Below are positions 22,801 to 37,800 of a stretch of 64,000 nucleotides of DNA, one piece after another. How positions within the stretch are numbered: position 1 is the first letter of the stretch; each line of letters starts with the position of its first letter. Origin of the DNA: Streblospio benedicti (lineage: Eukaryota > Annelida > Polychaeta > Spionida > Spionidae); assembly GCA_019095985.1 (NCBI GenBank), contig CM032663.1, positions 36,972,422 to 37,036,421 of the forward strand. Direction: 5' to 3'. Below the pieces are notes generated by a model. That model was given only the letters and a program-made list of their open reading frames with translations. It made no database searches and was not told where the DNA came from. Both the position numbers and the translations under genes were made by a program.

Positions 22801-25800
22801 TATTTATTTATTCTTAAACAGGACAATAAAAGTTCACATTTTGAGCTTTTGGCAAACGCTTTTGCCTTTCGCAAAAGCGTTTGCCAAAAGCTCAAAATGT
22901 GAACTTTTATTGTCCTGTTTAAGAATAAATAATTATTTGACTAACATTCATCTTGTTTGTTTTGTTTGTTTGTTTCTCTCTGACACTACTTTTAGGTTAT
23001 TAGGTATGATAATTGTCAACTGATTTTGCAGGTGGAGGAGGTAATCAGGGTCCCATCAATGAGCGCCTCACCTCCAAGCTACCACTCCCAGGCCTCGGGG
23101 GTGTCACAAAGGAACAGTCACTCATGGCCATGGCCATCAGGGTATGGAGCAGAAATCATCAAAATGTTGTTATGTAAACTCATGACATTTATTGATGATA
23201 TGCATGTACATGTATCTGTTCTTTGATCATGTTATAATATGTAATTTCTCTATGTAATATTTTAAGGTCAACTTACAGTAGCTTCTGTTAGATTTAACTA
23301 GGGTGAAATCCTAGCCAGCATTATTTGAAAAGTGAAGGTGATAGTTTCTGTAATTCAAGGGAGAAGATGGAGTACCACTGTCTGTTGTGGTCAAGCTGAC
23401 CAAGCTGGCCTACTGCTACGAGCAGTGGGACACATTCGACACACTCATAGAGAACACCATTAATGCTATACGGGTAAGAAACTATAACATATATAAGATA
23501 GCTAAACAGAAAGAGATTCAAATCAGTGCGATTGTGTTCTGTTTCACTTGGCTTTATATAGTACCAATTAAAGTCTTCGTTATCATCAGCTGTAAGAGAT
23601 TGTTTCATAGTAAACTATCCTATATCCAGGAGGTGAATGATCCGTTCTATGGTGCAGACGAGAAGGCTCTTGAAATCCTCTATGCATATGATAAAGTGGT
23701 GCCACGAGCCAAGCACCGCAAGTTGTTCCAGGCTGCAGACAATGAGGAGGAAGAGCAGCAACAACATGACTCAGTGTCCATCATGCCCCCAACACGGGGT
23801 AAAGTTGCCCTTTTTTATCCAATATTTGATACAGTGCAGACTATTGAGATGTGATTGGTAAGGTAGCTTTGTTTTTGTACACGATTCAGTAAAGTGTTTG
23901 TACAATTTTTTTTCAACTTTCATCACATTGTCAGGATACCATATATCCATATAGGGACTAGACATAGCAAACAGAACTCAGCAAGATTTAGGACTTTGTT
24001 CATAATATATGGGAAATGTATAGATTTTTTTTTTTTTTTTGGTGTGTGTGTGTGTGTGCATAGAATCACAGTTGTCGTACAATTTAATTTGCTGTAATGT
24101 TTGCAGAGCGCACTGTAGGCAGTCTGAGTGACGATGACTACCTGATCCAGCTGGCTGAAGTGCTGCTTTCTATTATCACAGGACCATATACGGTAAGTTT
24201 CCATTATCAGTTTCATGTTTCATGGTCACAAATTAGTTACTGATTTTCATACTTTAGACATATGGGCATTTCTTTAATACGGCCGTCCATCCACAATTCA
24301 TATTTGCACAATGGTTTCTTAGTTTTTCATTCAATTTTTATCAAACTTGCACACAATGTGTATGCCTATATGATCATCATTCCATAGTTGAATCCTCTCT
24401 CTGGTGGGAAAATTGACCCTGTCCATTAAATCTTTTGTTTATAAAGCATATTTTTTTTTCGTTCAATTTTCATCAAACTTGCAAACAATCTGTATGCAAA
24501 TGTGGTCATTATTTCATAGTTGAATCATCCCCCTGGCTGGGAATGATGCTGACCCCGCCGTAGGGTTCCATCAATTGTTTTTAGTATGAACCATAGTTTC
24601 TTTATTTTTTATTCAATTTTTACCAAATCAGAACACGATGTGTATACCCATCCCCGAAGGAGGAAATTGACCCCGCCCCACGGGTCCATCAATTTCTTTG
24701 GAATAAACCATAGCTGGGTCATTTTCTATTCAATTTTCACCAAATTAAAACACGATCATTCTTTAATCATGTTCCTGGGCTGGGAAATTGACCCTGCCCC
24801 AGGGGGTCCATCAACAATTTCAATTTTCATCAAACTTGCAAAGAAATTGACCTAAAGCTAAAATGTTTGTTTTATCTGCTAGAACACAACAATATCAAGA
24901 CTCGGTACAATTACAATCAAGACAGTATAGTTACAAACATAAAGAACTAAAACATGACAATTCAATTATGAAAAAGTAAAGGTACATAAAATGGTGTTTG
25001 ACAAGTGAGCGATATAGGACCACCATGGTCTTCACTTGCACTCTTCTGTTGTTGAGGACACTCACTGTATTAGCTATAGGTGACATGATAAACATTTTTC
25101 ATGTGCTTTTTCTAGCAAGAAATGATGGACATGGACATGATGGTTGACGCGTGTCTGTTGCTGTGGAAGAAGTGCAAGGACGTGTTCGCTCGCTTCCAAA
25201 CTGGTTCTACCGACAACCCTAAGTACCTGCAAAAGATGGACAACCCCAGCAAGGTACATACAGCTGCATGATCTTCCTATCCACTATTTACACAGGCCTG
25301 CCATAATGAATCCAAAATGAGGCATATTACAACAACATGATTGCTTTAATGTATGATAACTTCATATCCTGTGTGCATAGTGTCTGACCCAGTGTACATT
25401 GTGTCTGATCATGTGGACGCACTGACCCTATGTGCATTGTGTTTGACCATTAGCTTGACAATATGACTGAATACATTGTGTCTGACCATGTGGACGCTGT
25501 GACTATATAAATTAGTCTGGCCATCTGGACACTATGCTCTTGCTTACATAGTTTTTGGCCATATGAATACTTTTTCTAACCATCTGCACACTGTCTGACC
25601 ATGATCATATTCTAGTTGGCTGACTCCTAAGGGTGTGTTGTGTTTCAGTGGGTCTACATCCTGGACATCGTGCACCAGGTGCTTGGCTGGTGCGGCCTTT
25701 CTGCTGTCGACCCGGCACTCACCGCTGAGGTTGTCCTTCGTCTCGCACTCGTGTTTGAGGCTAGCGCAGCACTGGACTCTGACAAGCGCAAGTCCAAGTC

Positions 25801-28800
25801 AGGTATTGATTGAAGTTGTGTTTGAACAATGTTTAGTGGTTGGATTTTTATGAGAAAGTACAGGTACTGGTCAATTGGGAAAAGCTAGCAGACAGGTGAA
25901 GTAAATCAGTGTATGTGTTCATTTTACTAGATAAAATTATATACCAGTGCTATCGATATGGTGTCTTTTTGCTTCATATTTGTAGTGTTAGCCATGCATG
26001 ATCATCATCTATTTTTAGTTATTTATGTTTGCTAAATGATCATTACCATGATTACACTATGTTTAATGGATAGCTTTTGTGATTCTTCCCTATATTGTAC
26101 CTTTTAGTGATCGGTTGTGTTCATGATATATGTAAAATGACCATTAGTCAAGGTCCTCTGGTGTACTGAAATCATAGAATCTAACAACTTTAATGTGCTC
26201 AAAATGAATTTAGATGTTATGATTTCCACAATTGCATTATTAAATTAAGACTGGAAAAAACATAATATGAACCTTGAATCAAAATCAGATTAATTATCAT
26301 GCTTTTAACTGCTCATGAAATGCTTCAATTTCTATTTGTTACAATTTGATCTTCTACCATGTGATATATATTATACATATATTTTTGCATGTGCTTTTTA
26401 CGTTAAGCTATGTTTATGTCATGCATCCACTTTTTTTAATGAAACCATACACTTTCTTTTTCATTTTCAATGTTCTAACCTTCCTCCACCGCATAAAATT
26501 TTTATTGCTCAACAACACTCTTTATGAAAGCTTTCCACCTACGTACTTGCATGTTGTGTCCATACCACCTGTTTGAATGCTGTATGTTTGTGTGCTGCTG
26601 CAGCTAAGACAGCACTGACAAGCCTGGCTCCTGGAGGAGACCACAGCCAGCCATCTACCCCACTCACCACAAGAGGTATAACCATATGCTACACTCATCA
26701 CGAGATTGTATACAGTAGAACCTTTCTATTACAACCACTCAGGGGACTACATGTTCATTTATTTATATGTTTTTTTATAAGTGAAAATTGTGGAAAATGG
26801 GAAATCCTCTGAAAGAAGGAAATGTTAAACCAATGTATTTAATTTTCATAATAGCATATTTCATAACAGTGCTCACTAAAATGCTGTTCTCACATTGCTT
26901 GAAATAGTGAAATGATAACTATATACATAAAATTTTTAATTTTTATTTTCAAAATTATTCGAAATGAAAAGATTTTAACTTATATGAAACAAAAGATGAT
27001 TTTCGTTGACTTTAACTGCATGGTTTGTATGAATAGTTTGAGATGTTCAATTTTTCAATACAGAAACATCTACAAATACAAAATCAAATACCAAGTCAGG
27101 TAGCCAAGGAAATTCAGGAAACACAGGTAGTCTTTGTAGTATTCATGACAGTCAAATCAAAGATGTTAAGAAGTTTTGTTTGATGAATACTTGCTGCACT
27201 TGCATATTGCATATTTTGAAAAAAAAAAGCTATCAACTTTTTATGAAACCCTATAAGCCAGAGAATTTTGTCATTGGAAATTTGATTCAAATAAACCATC
27301 ATGGCAAAATGCAAATGCAAAGCAATAATCTACAATGCGTATACAGAATATTTGACAAATCTCATCATTTCCACATTTATTGTCGGTGCTGCATTTTGCA
27401 AATCTGAAAATATATGAAACTGTTGGGAATATAGAAATGTCAAATTATAATCATGATTAACATAGGTTCTTGTCACTTTCTTAAAAAAACACAGAAAAAA
27501 AAAGCTTTGTGGAAGAAGTAATTATGACTTTAATATATATTAACCTTCACTGGGTGCATGATGTCAGTTTACTTGTATAGTGTGTGTCGAGTCACTGGCA
27601 CGTGTGTACGGCCTTATTGATGCATTGGTTTGTGTTGCAGACACGCCCCTGAGCAGTCTGCGTGAAGGAGGTGAGGCCGGCTCACCACTGTCTGCCGGTG
27701 CCCACAACCTCGCTGCAGGCAACAATGCACGAGAACAACTCATTCAGGTGTGCTGGCAAGAATGCAGTCTAACTAAAGCAGCTAGAAAAGAAGAGAAAAT
27801 AAAATCTAGAACATTATTCTGACCTGATAGATGCCTATTTATTATGATTTGCATGTACTGTGTTGATGGTGTCTTCAAATTAGTGTACAGGTATTTACAA
27901 AGAATGTGAATTGTGGACAGCAATTTTTATGGGAAAGAATCATGGAAGGTCATATAAACTGGTGATGACCTGTTACAGTGCTCAGAGCTGTGAATATAGG
28001 AAGATGTATTTTTTTTTCTAAAAGCTAAAAGCAAAAAAAGCCTTACATATATGCATACCTTGACATCCTAGATTGATTGATTAATTCTAACATCAGACAC
28101 CATCATATGTAATCATATTTGTGTTGTAGGCACGTGAGATCCTGGAGCTGGGCCTGCAGAATGTGTCATACGCTCGCTCTGTTGTAGCACGCACTGATGG
28201 ACGCAGCATTGCTGACATTGACTGGGTCAAGGTTAGTGCATGTGGGTTGGTTGACAGTGAGTGTCAACTACAGTAGAACATCTCTATTACGACCTCCGTT
28301 GGGACCAGTGTTATGTGCTCTCAATAGAGAGGTGGTCTCTGTACAGAGGTCCATTTTGGTAGCTTTATGACTTTATGAAGGTTTGGGACTGTGAAAAGTG
28401 GTCTTATTATAGAGATGGTCTCATTATAGAGGTGGTCTTAATTGGAGGTTTTACTGTATATTTGCCATCAACACTAAATGGATTGTTGATCGATCATAAT
28501 GTAAATGTAAGGTCACATTTAAAATTAATATTCATCTTACATTTTGATAGTAGGCTGGAGCAGAAAGTTTCTTTTGACATATCAGCACAGATAAATATGT
28601 TAATAAACGAATGAACGGTTTAGATAATATGAAAACTTGTAAATAATGAAGCCAACCTCTATAAACTCAATGCTTTGCTGCTGCCATAGGACTTGAACAA
28701 GGACCTTTTCAAGCCGATGACCAAGTCTGAACATGCCGCGTTCACGTCATCAAGGGCACCAGCGGCAGATTCTGCCATAGATGAGCCTGAGCTGACAGGG

Positions 28801-31800
28801 GACGCTGCAGCCGTGTGGAACATGGTGCGAGACCTGCACCTTGAGCTCACCTACATGTACCACCGCATCTGCCTTAAGCTTGCGCATATAGGAGCAGGTA
28901 TGTGGTTGAAAGGGTGTGGTGATTGTTTGCATGGACTTAAACGAGATATTTGATTCACATTTAGTTTGAAATTACTCACATGTAGAGGTGAGGTGTGGCG
29001 AGTTCATGGTTTTGTAATCTCTCTCATTTTAGGATAGAGCATACAGGATATTATTTGTTGAAGGTGTGGGGATGGCAAACATTTAGCTGAAGTTTATACT
29101 CAATAATTGAAAGTCTAGTGAAATCAAAACTCCTGCCGATATTTAGACTCTGGTGCAGGTGTTGAATACTTTTTCTAATCTTATATTTGCTTAGGAGAAA
29201 TTTTCCTTTGAAACATGCATAGTATATGATACATCTATATTGTTTTCAGGCCCTTCAAGGCATGCAAGTAAAGCATTCAAAAGAAAGCCATCAGGAGGTC
29301 CTTATGTAAGTTTCATATAAATTCATAGCACAATTACGACAATAGTTAGAAACTATCAGCAACATTTAAAAATGACGTCATTGCTATATTCAGGAATAGG
29401 GTTGCCAGACTTAAAATTTCAAAATACATGTATCTGTTTATAACATAGGAAATTATCTACTAATTCAGGAACTATTAGAAAAAGATACTTGTCTTCAATC
29501 AATTATTTTTTTAAATAAACCATTTCCTTTTACACATGATGGATTGCAGTATCGAGAGAAAAGATTGTATCCGTGGGTAAGGTAGAAATGCAATGATCAT
29601 AAAGTTTAATATCATTTTGCATGTTTCTTTTATTATATGCATGTATTTTGTTAAAAGATATGCAATATATTTATAACCAAATATACTCTATGCATATTCT
29701 TTTCAATAGCATGAAAGAATTGCTTTTTTTTTAATTTCCCTATAATGTTTATTTTTGCTTAGTTATCAAAAACAAATTTTCGACTGCATGAGTAACTTGA
29801 ATGCCTGTAGTTTTACTTCTTATGAACTTTATTTGCATTCATATGTAAAAATAAAGTTGTCTTCAATATGATATTGTGAAGCTAAGAAATTTTAATCTGT
29901 TGAAGTTTTAAAAAACATATGCAACATACTAGCAAAGTAATAGTTTTGAATATGGATATCTGTTTCCACATTTCTTGAGACAAAAATCTCATAAAAACCA
30001 AACCAAATCTTTTGCAGCTTTCAGTAACGGTTTTGTCATGGTACTCACTCATCATTTAATGTTTTATATAAAGTCTTATTCTAATTTTGAGTACGGGAAG
30101 ACATTGAAATGCCTTATTTAGCACAAGAAGTCTGAAGTAGAGATATCAAGATCAGTTGCACGGCACACCTGGGACGTGTTTGGATGAGGTTCCCATGCGC
30201 CTAATGCATGTGAAATGAATGCACCTCAGTCGGAGATAGTCCTGTTTATGGTCTTAACAATGAAAGAATTGGCTGTTAGGGAGAAGAGATACATGCATGA
30301 CCCCAGATATGTCACTGATTAAATTCTTTCATCACACAACCATTGATGAATCATAGATAACTTTCCTGTAAGGCGTTTTTTTGTGAAAAACAAGTCTTAT
30401 AAAGATGTTATTTTCTAGAATATAATAGCGCGCAGCAACTCTGTTATAATCAGCTCTGTGCATTTGAATCATTTTATTTCCCTATAACCCAATTGTTATA
30501 GTAGGATTTTCTCTCACATTTCCTGCCAACATATTTCAGGGTCAAAGTGGTGACCTAAATGAGGCGTACATTGAGGATTATGATGAGCTAGTGATGTATT
30601 GTCAGCGCAACCACGTGTCTTGCTCACTGCTGCTCATGCAGCGTGCCGCCATGCTCGGGGGCGCCGGCAGCTCACCCTCCCACGAGCAGCGCAAACTGCT
30701 CGAGGTGAAGTACTTTATCATTACATATGATTACATATGATCATGTAAATTGCGGGGGATTGGGTGGGGCAGATCAGTGGATCAGTGGGGCTGGGGCTGG
30801 GGCTGGGGTGGATGTGTTATCAGCAGTCTCATTCTCATGTATCAGCTTCATATTTTTGTGTTTAGCTCGCCCTTATTCATCAACGTTTTTCATATTGTTC
30901 TTTCCCCATAGCTACATGTTTGTATGATTGAAAAGAGGAACACACAGCCTACCATGGTTATTCTGTATTTCAAAGACACTGTACAAATTGGGTGAGATAA
31001 TGTACCTAGCAACTAACTGTGAAGAATAGTTATATAATTGTGCAGATGGAACACACCTGAAAATATACCGTGATCATTTTGTTAATTGAACACTGATATT
31101 GAGGCTATTTGTTTATGTGTAATGGTGTTTATGTTTGTAGGATGCGTTGGGTCACATTCGCAAAGCGGAGCAGGAGGAGAAACGGCTCTATATGGAGAAC
31201 ACCATGGCAGATCAGCAGAACGAGGACAAACCCCCACCACGTGCAAAGGTCAAGTATCACATGTGGGATCATTCTTTAGAACTGTTAATTCTTACTGATT
31301 TCTTTAATTTGTAGTGCAAAAACCGTAAAAACTGGCCCGAATTGAGCCCTAAATTAATGAACTAATTTAATGCCAGGAATTATATGCCTCTATTTCATTT
31401 AACTTCTTGCATAATAATGTATTATGAAAATCATGGACTTGTTCTCTTTATTTATGTTCTCATTATTATCTCAACATAAGCATAGACTGATTATTTCCAT
31501 GAAAATGTTGATATTTCATGGAGAAAGTAAGCTGATTATGGTTGCCCTATGTTATTATAGATCCCGCCTCCACCAATACTTCTGTGTAGGACTGACACTT
31601 CAATGGTTTTCAAAGCTGCACCATTTGAACCTGAGAATGGAAAAAAGGTAGGCATTACTACACTTCATAGTCTATGATTATGCTTGTAACCATTTTCTTT
31701 GATCCTAGTACATGGCATTTTGAGTTGATTAATTGTAATATTGTTAAAAAAAGCTAATTTCCTGTCATTAGCTTACAGATTTTTTATCTTTATATTCCTT

Positions 31801-34800
31801 TGTGTTGATGGTTTCTAAGTATTCAAAATAAAAGGAGTAGACGGTGTTAAATTGTGACATAAATTGTTGTTTCAATTAGGTCCTAAAGTTGTATTTAATT
31901 AAGTGGGCTTATAAATGCCAATACTGCATAGTACTGCACACTAAAAATGCTTCTGCGTGCAATGATGATGCAGGTGGCGTGGTACCGTCTGTTCTGCCGC
32001 TCGGCTGCCGGGGCCAACGTGAAGGTGCGCCTCAACGACTACTTCCTGCCTGGCACGGGAGAGGAGGTAACGCTGATATATTTGAAAGACTATTACCTCT
32101 AAGATAAAAGACCACCTCCAAAAGCATAATGAGACCACCTGTTGAATGAAATCAACCTTGAAAGTTGAACTCATTTACTTCACACCAAAGAAGAAGAATT
32201 AACTAATGTTGAAAAGGCAAGTTGCGTATACAGCGAGACCACCCGTGATATCAAGATACTTTCATGAGCCACAATGCACCCTGTAGGTGCCGTCGTTCCG
32301 CTGTGAGCTGCGTGTGTCCGGGCTGGTGCCTGGGGAGAAGTATGTGGTGGGCGTCGGTGCCTACACTGCTGAGGGCAAGCTCATTGGGGACTCCATTGGC
32401 GAGACGTCACGACCCATACTTGCCTCACACCCCATGCCTGTTCTCATGGTGTGGGCATACCTCAGCCAGGTGAACCATTTATTTCTTGCTATTCACATAG
32501 CTGGCTTCCACAATTTGAAAATGAAACATGATTATTTAATGTGCTATTTTACATGTGTGCAGGAATTAGCTACTTTATGACACATATCATATTGTGCCTG
32601 CAAAGTGCAATGTTTTATCATTTTGATTAGAGTTTGTATATAGTTTGAAATTATTAAAGAGTCTGTGTTTGGTCTGCAGACAGCATATCAAGTGGGCCAT
32701 TACCGTATCTCAATGGAGGCGACGTCGGTGCTGTGGAACCACTTTGTGGCCCGGCCGCCACCTCCTGATCACGCCACGTACACCACGGAAATACAGCACG
32801 ACTTCCAACTTACACTCCACAGGTATGTACAATGCATGGTAATGAGTAGCTAGTAATGAAAAGAAAGTTTGGCAACATTCCCACTTAATTAACAGCTGAT
32901 GCCTTTGCAGACCAATGAAAGAAAGGGGAATTGAATCTGTGACAATTCAATGGTCAGATTCATACATGTCAACACTAACAGAAGAATATTTAGGTATCAG
33001 AATGATTTATGTGTGCTTCTGTGGCCGAGTAGATAGGGAGTTGGAATGGTCAATGTAGGATCGTGAGTTCAATTCCCAGTGGATTCCCAGTGGTGGTGGA
33101 TGTTGAGTAAACTCATCCCTAAATAGTTGTAGACTGCTCTATGGTACCTACTCTTTAGTTATGTACAGGCTAGGCATGTGAATGCTAATGTTGATTGATA
33201 AGCAAGTCTGCGCTACGGTTGCAATGAGCTGTATGCTCCCAGGGGAGTTGAGAAAGATATATTGTGAAAAGGGTGTCAATGACCTGGTGTGAATGTAGAG
33301 CCATCTGATCCTGCATAGCACGGAAGAAGACCATAAACCAGACGTTAACCTATTTTTTATTTACATTTTTATATTGATTAGTTTTTGTTCGAATGTGAAA
33401 TAAGCAGGAAAAGTTTTCATTAGAATTTGAAGTTAAACCTCAAGTGGCTGGTAGGATATCACAACAAATCTGAAGCTCAGAGTTTCCAGCAGATCCGAGG
33501 GCCTAATTGCCAAGCCTTTTCAGGTTAAATCTCCGTGTAGTGCAGCAGGCTTCACCGGTGCTGTTACGCATGTTCCTGGTCTCACTCTTCAGTAGCGTTG
33601 ACATCAACATGAAGGAGCAAGAGCTCTTCTGTGACAAACTTTGTGACAAGGGATCGCTCAGCAAAGGACAGGTAAAGTAATTAAATATCTTACTTATCTA
33701 ATATAACTGATTCTACTTAATCTATAGTCTATACTGACTTCTATGGGTCCTCATTCAGATGGTGCTGTGAAAGAGATAATGCGTTGTCAATAGACAGTCC
33801 ATAACCATAGATCTAAAATGGCTGGGAAAAAATTATTGTTTGATTGGCTGCTTTACCAGATCCCATGTTTGGACTACTGAACATTTGATCATCACCTATA
33901 CCATAAAACCATACATGTATGATATTGTGAAGTAGGCATTGGAAAATGTAATACCAATGCTCTAGTTGTTGGAGACATGTATACCAAATGCTCAATTTTA
34001 GTGTTTCTCTTGTGCTCAATATGCAGGTCATACGTCTAGAATATCATTGAAGATGACTACCTGTTGATACATATTGATGATTTCCAGCTCTGCATCCTGA
34101 GATTCTACTGTGCTGGACTCTTCTGTTACTATATACTATATATTATGAATTCTGTCACCACAGATCGGTCGTTTGGTGCAGTGTGAGCGTTTGCTTGTGG
34201 CCCTCGAGCTGGCTGGTTGGCTCAACGAGGCTAACCTGGCCCTACAGGCCGTTGTCACCTGCTACGGGCTCCTTGCCCCGCTCATACACTACAAAATCCC
34301 TGCCGTGCCAGTCATACAGGTCAGTGCTTTGTACAATAAAAATCACAGGTCAGTACCTGATATACAGATCAGTAGTCAATAAACATCATGGTGTTCACCT
34401 GACAAATCAGTACACAAAGTGGAGAATGCTACCGATACTCATTAGTCGCTAAAGTAGTAAATGGTACTGCTATTGCAGCCTACCTGCAATACAGCCTAAA
34501 ATAAGCTTACATTTATCGCAATAAATCTATGATTGACCCTCACTAAAGTTTGGTAAATCAAACACCATCTTGGTCAATTTGAGGTTATTTAAGACTTCAT
34601 TCTAGATTCAATAGTAGGCATCAATGACTAACCTACAAGAAGAGGTTGAATGTCAGTCCCTTTGTGTATATTAGAGCACACATTACAAATAAATACTTAA
34701 TGTATACTTATAAACAGAGGTGTATTATCCAATACGTTTATGCGAACACACTAATGAAAATCATTACACCAATGTTAACATTTGTTCATTACAAATGAAT

Positions 34801-37800
34801 ACACATCTATAAAGGCCCCATGATACATGTTATGAATGTTTTTACCATATCATGATGTTGAAAGAATCAATGTGTTGTGTGCCAGTGTCCTGTGTTGTTT
34901 GCTGTAGGTGCTGGAGCGTTGCTGTGTGATCCTGCAGGAAATTCCCTCTAGTTTGAGGACAAAGCGCACACAGAGCATCACTGACAGCCTGCACCACATG
35001 ACCGCGTGCCTCACGTACCACATGGCACGGGTACGACTGCAACTACTTGATAGATAATTCTATATTGATAGTATTTGGCTATATTTGATGATTTTGAACC
35101 TAAAAGAGTTATTACTAGTGAGAGATTATGAAGATTTTGCATGTCTCTGTGGTTGTGAAGATACAAATAAAGTATTTCATACCTCAGTGCCAACAGTGGA
35201 AAATTATTTTTTGTCAAAATGAAAAAGTCTTTGAGAAGAATTGTTTTTTTCACTATTGTGTAATAGTCTGTTGACTACTGTTGACTATTGACATAGAGCT
35301 GTCTAATACTTTGGGCAAACATCGTGGATAGCCGGCATCCATCCAGTCAATTAATGTAAAGGATACAAAGACCAGGTTAGAAGAAAGAAATCAAAAAGAG
35401 CATCCGCTGTTTTGAAACTATGTTTATCCTTGTAATAGGTGCTGCGTAGTTGGGGCCAGCGCCCTCTAGCAAGCACGGTGAATGATGCGGCCCGCAAGAT
35501 GCTCACGGTGCCTATAGCCTCGGAACCCAACACCCAGGTGGGGGCCTCAGAGTCCAAGGACACCACAGACACCAGCAACACACATCCCCAAAGTGACGGG
35601 TGAGTGATCTATTGTCAAGGTCACTGAACAATGGTCCGCGAATTGATCAGTTTCACTTAAAAATTGTTATGATTCTTCAGATCAATGGCCCATTTTATCA
35701 GTTATTGATGGTCGGTTCAGTAGTTATAAGTTCTTAGACATAATGTACCTTCACTTATTAAGACTTTCGTTCAACGGTTCACACTTTTTCAAGGCTGTGA
35801 TTAAGATTTCTTTTCATGTGATGTTGGCAGACCTGGGTCTTTGACGCTGGTAGCCCTCAAGAAGAAGAAGCAGTTCAAGGGCGGGAGCAAGAACAATGAT
35901 GACCAACCGAGTATCGGCAATGAGGAACTGAAGGCCCTGGAGGCGCACATGCTCCGGCTATCACGACAAGGTGAGCCAAATCGCATGATGTGTAGTCTCA
36001 ATTCTAGCTTTTCAATACAGAATGTGTGATTAATAGCCAGTGAGTGAGCACTAGTTGGTTTTATAGCACTTGTGACTTTGTTGTTTGATACTCATAATCT
36101 GTTAATTGAAGAGCGTGAGTTACTGATCAGAATGTTCTTGCATCGGTGCAGCGTTGATGTTTGTCAACGTGTTGGAATTTCATAAACCTTAAACCACACT
36201 ATGTACACAGATTTTAAAAAAAAAGAATAGATACTATTACATATCTATTTTTGCAATGTAACCTGTATTTCGACCAGTAATTGATCTGTCCACCTTTCAA
36301 ATCTGCAACATAATCTGATAGAGTATTAAATAGCTAATTTTACACACTGGGTTAGTAGTAATCAATAAATATCTTCTGTAATAGATTGGTATAGTGATTA
36401 GTGAGTATGCCAACTATTTTTATGGAAATAGGTATGCAATGTTATGGAAAACGTGTGCCTGTCTTAGTCATGCAGATGTACAATTAAATGTTTTATCATG
36501 TTTGACAGTTGAGCATACAGACATTTTAGCTGAATCAGAGACGGAGCCGATAGGTAAAGAAATCAACTGTTCACCCACCTGCATGTCCGTATTCAGTGTT
36601 CGTCATCAATTTTTTTATATAATTATATGAAATGAAAAGGTCTTATATCTAATTTCATAGTTAGCTAAAAAACGCAACATGCTCTTTATGGGTGTTAAAT
36701 TCAATGAACAATGTATGTGGTTATAAGACCTGAACTGTAAAATATAAAGGTGCTATTATCATTTATGTCACAGTGTATCAAATAATCTAGTATGATTTCT
36801 TCTATAGATTATTATTCTTTCTTGATTCAATCTATAATATTACTAGCTTCCCCGTCTCCTACGGAGACAATTTTATTACTCGCCATACAAACATCGTCTT
36901 CTTTGACCACTGGATATCTAAACCCGTGAGACAGACATAATGCACGCAGCAACAGAGAAACATAACGCATGCAGCAACAATGTGATAGTGGCAGTGCGTC
37001 GTAAAAACGAACAGAATTATATGTACATGAATCAGTGATGGTAAAGCCGTTTCCTAGCTTTCCCGTCTCCTACGGACACAATTTTGAGGGGAGTATATAG
37101 CCATGATGAAAATGAAATCTTTCCTGTAATTAAATCTCCCTGGACGAAGTCCGAAGGGGGATTTCTTGCTTTGCTTCTGTCCGTCCGTCCGTCCGTCCGT
37201 CCGTCCGAAATAAACAGGCTGATAACTCAAAGACTACTTGAGCTATTGATTTGCAAATTGAATATGTCTTGTTTGAGGAAAAAAGTACCTCTCAAAAAAT
37301 TTTGTTTGTACTTTGGCCTACTTTTGACGAACTTACGAGCGTTACGTAATAAACCTTGTTAACACTCTACAGGGAGAAGTATTTGACCTATGGTCACCAA
37401 ACTTCATATTTAGCTTCGTTGTACTACTCTCCAGAGCTGATTAGATTTTGGTGTACTTTGGCCTACTTTTGATGAAGTTACGATGTGTTTTTAAAAATAA
37501 ATTATTACGTAATTGTGTTTATCTGTCTTCTGGGAACAGTTTATGACTTATCATCACGAAACTTGACATTTGGTATTTCCATATCACTCTCCTCACATGA
37601 TTTGATATTGGTGTACTTTGGCCTACTTTTTAACTTACGAGCGTTACATAATAAACCTTGTTACCACTCTACAGGGAGAAGTATTTGACCTGTGGTCACC
37701 AAACTTCATATTTAACCTCGTTGTACTACTCTCCAGAGCTGATTAGATTTTGGTGTACTTTGGCCTACTTTTGATGAAATTACGATGTGTTTTAAAAACA

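Noticed and set aside
22841-23023. Open frame through the palindrome
   Set aside because: Artefact of the inverted arms reading open in both directions.
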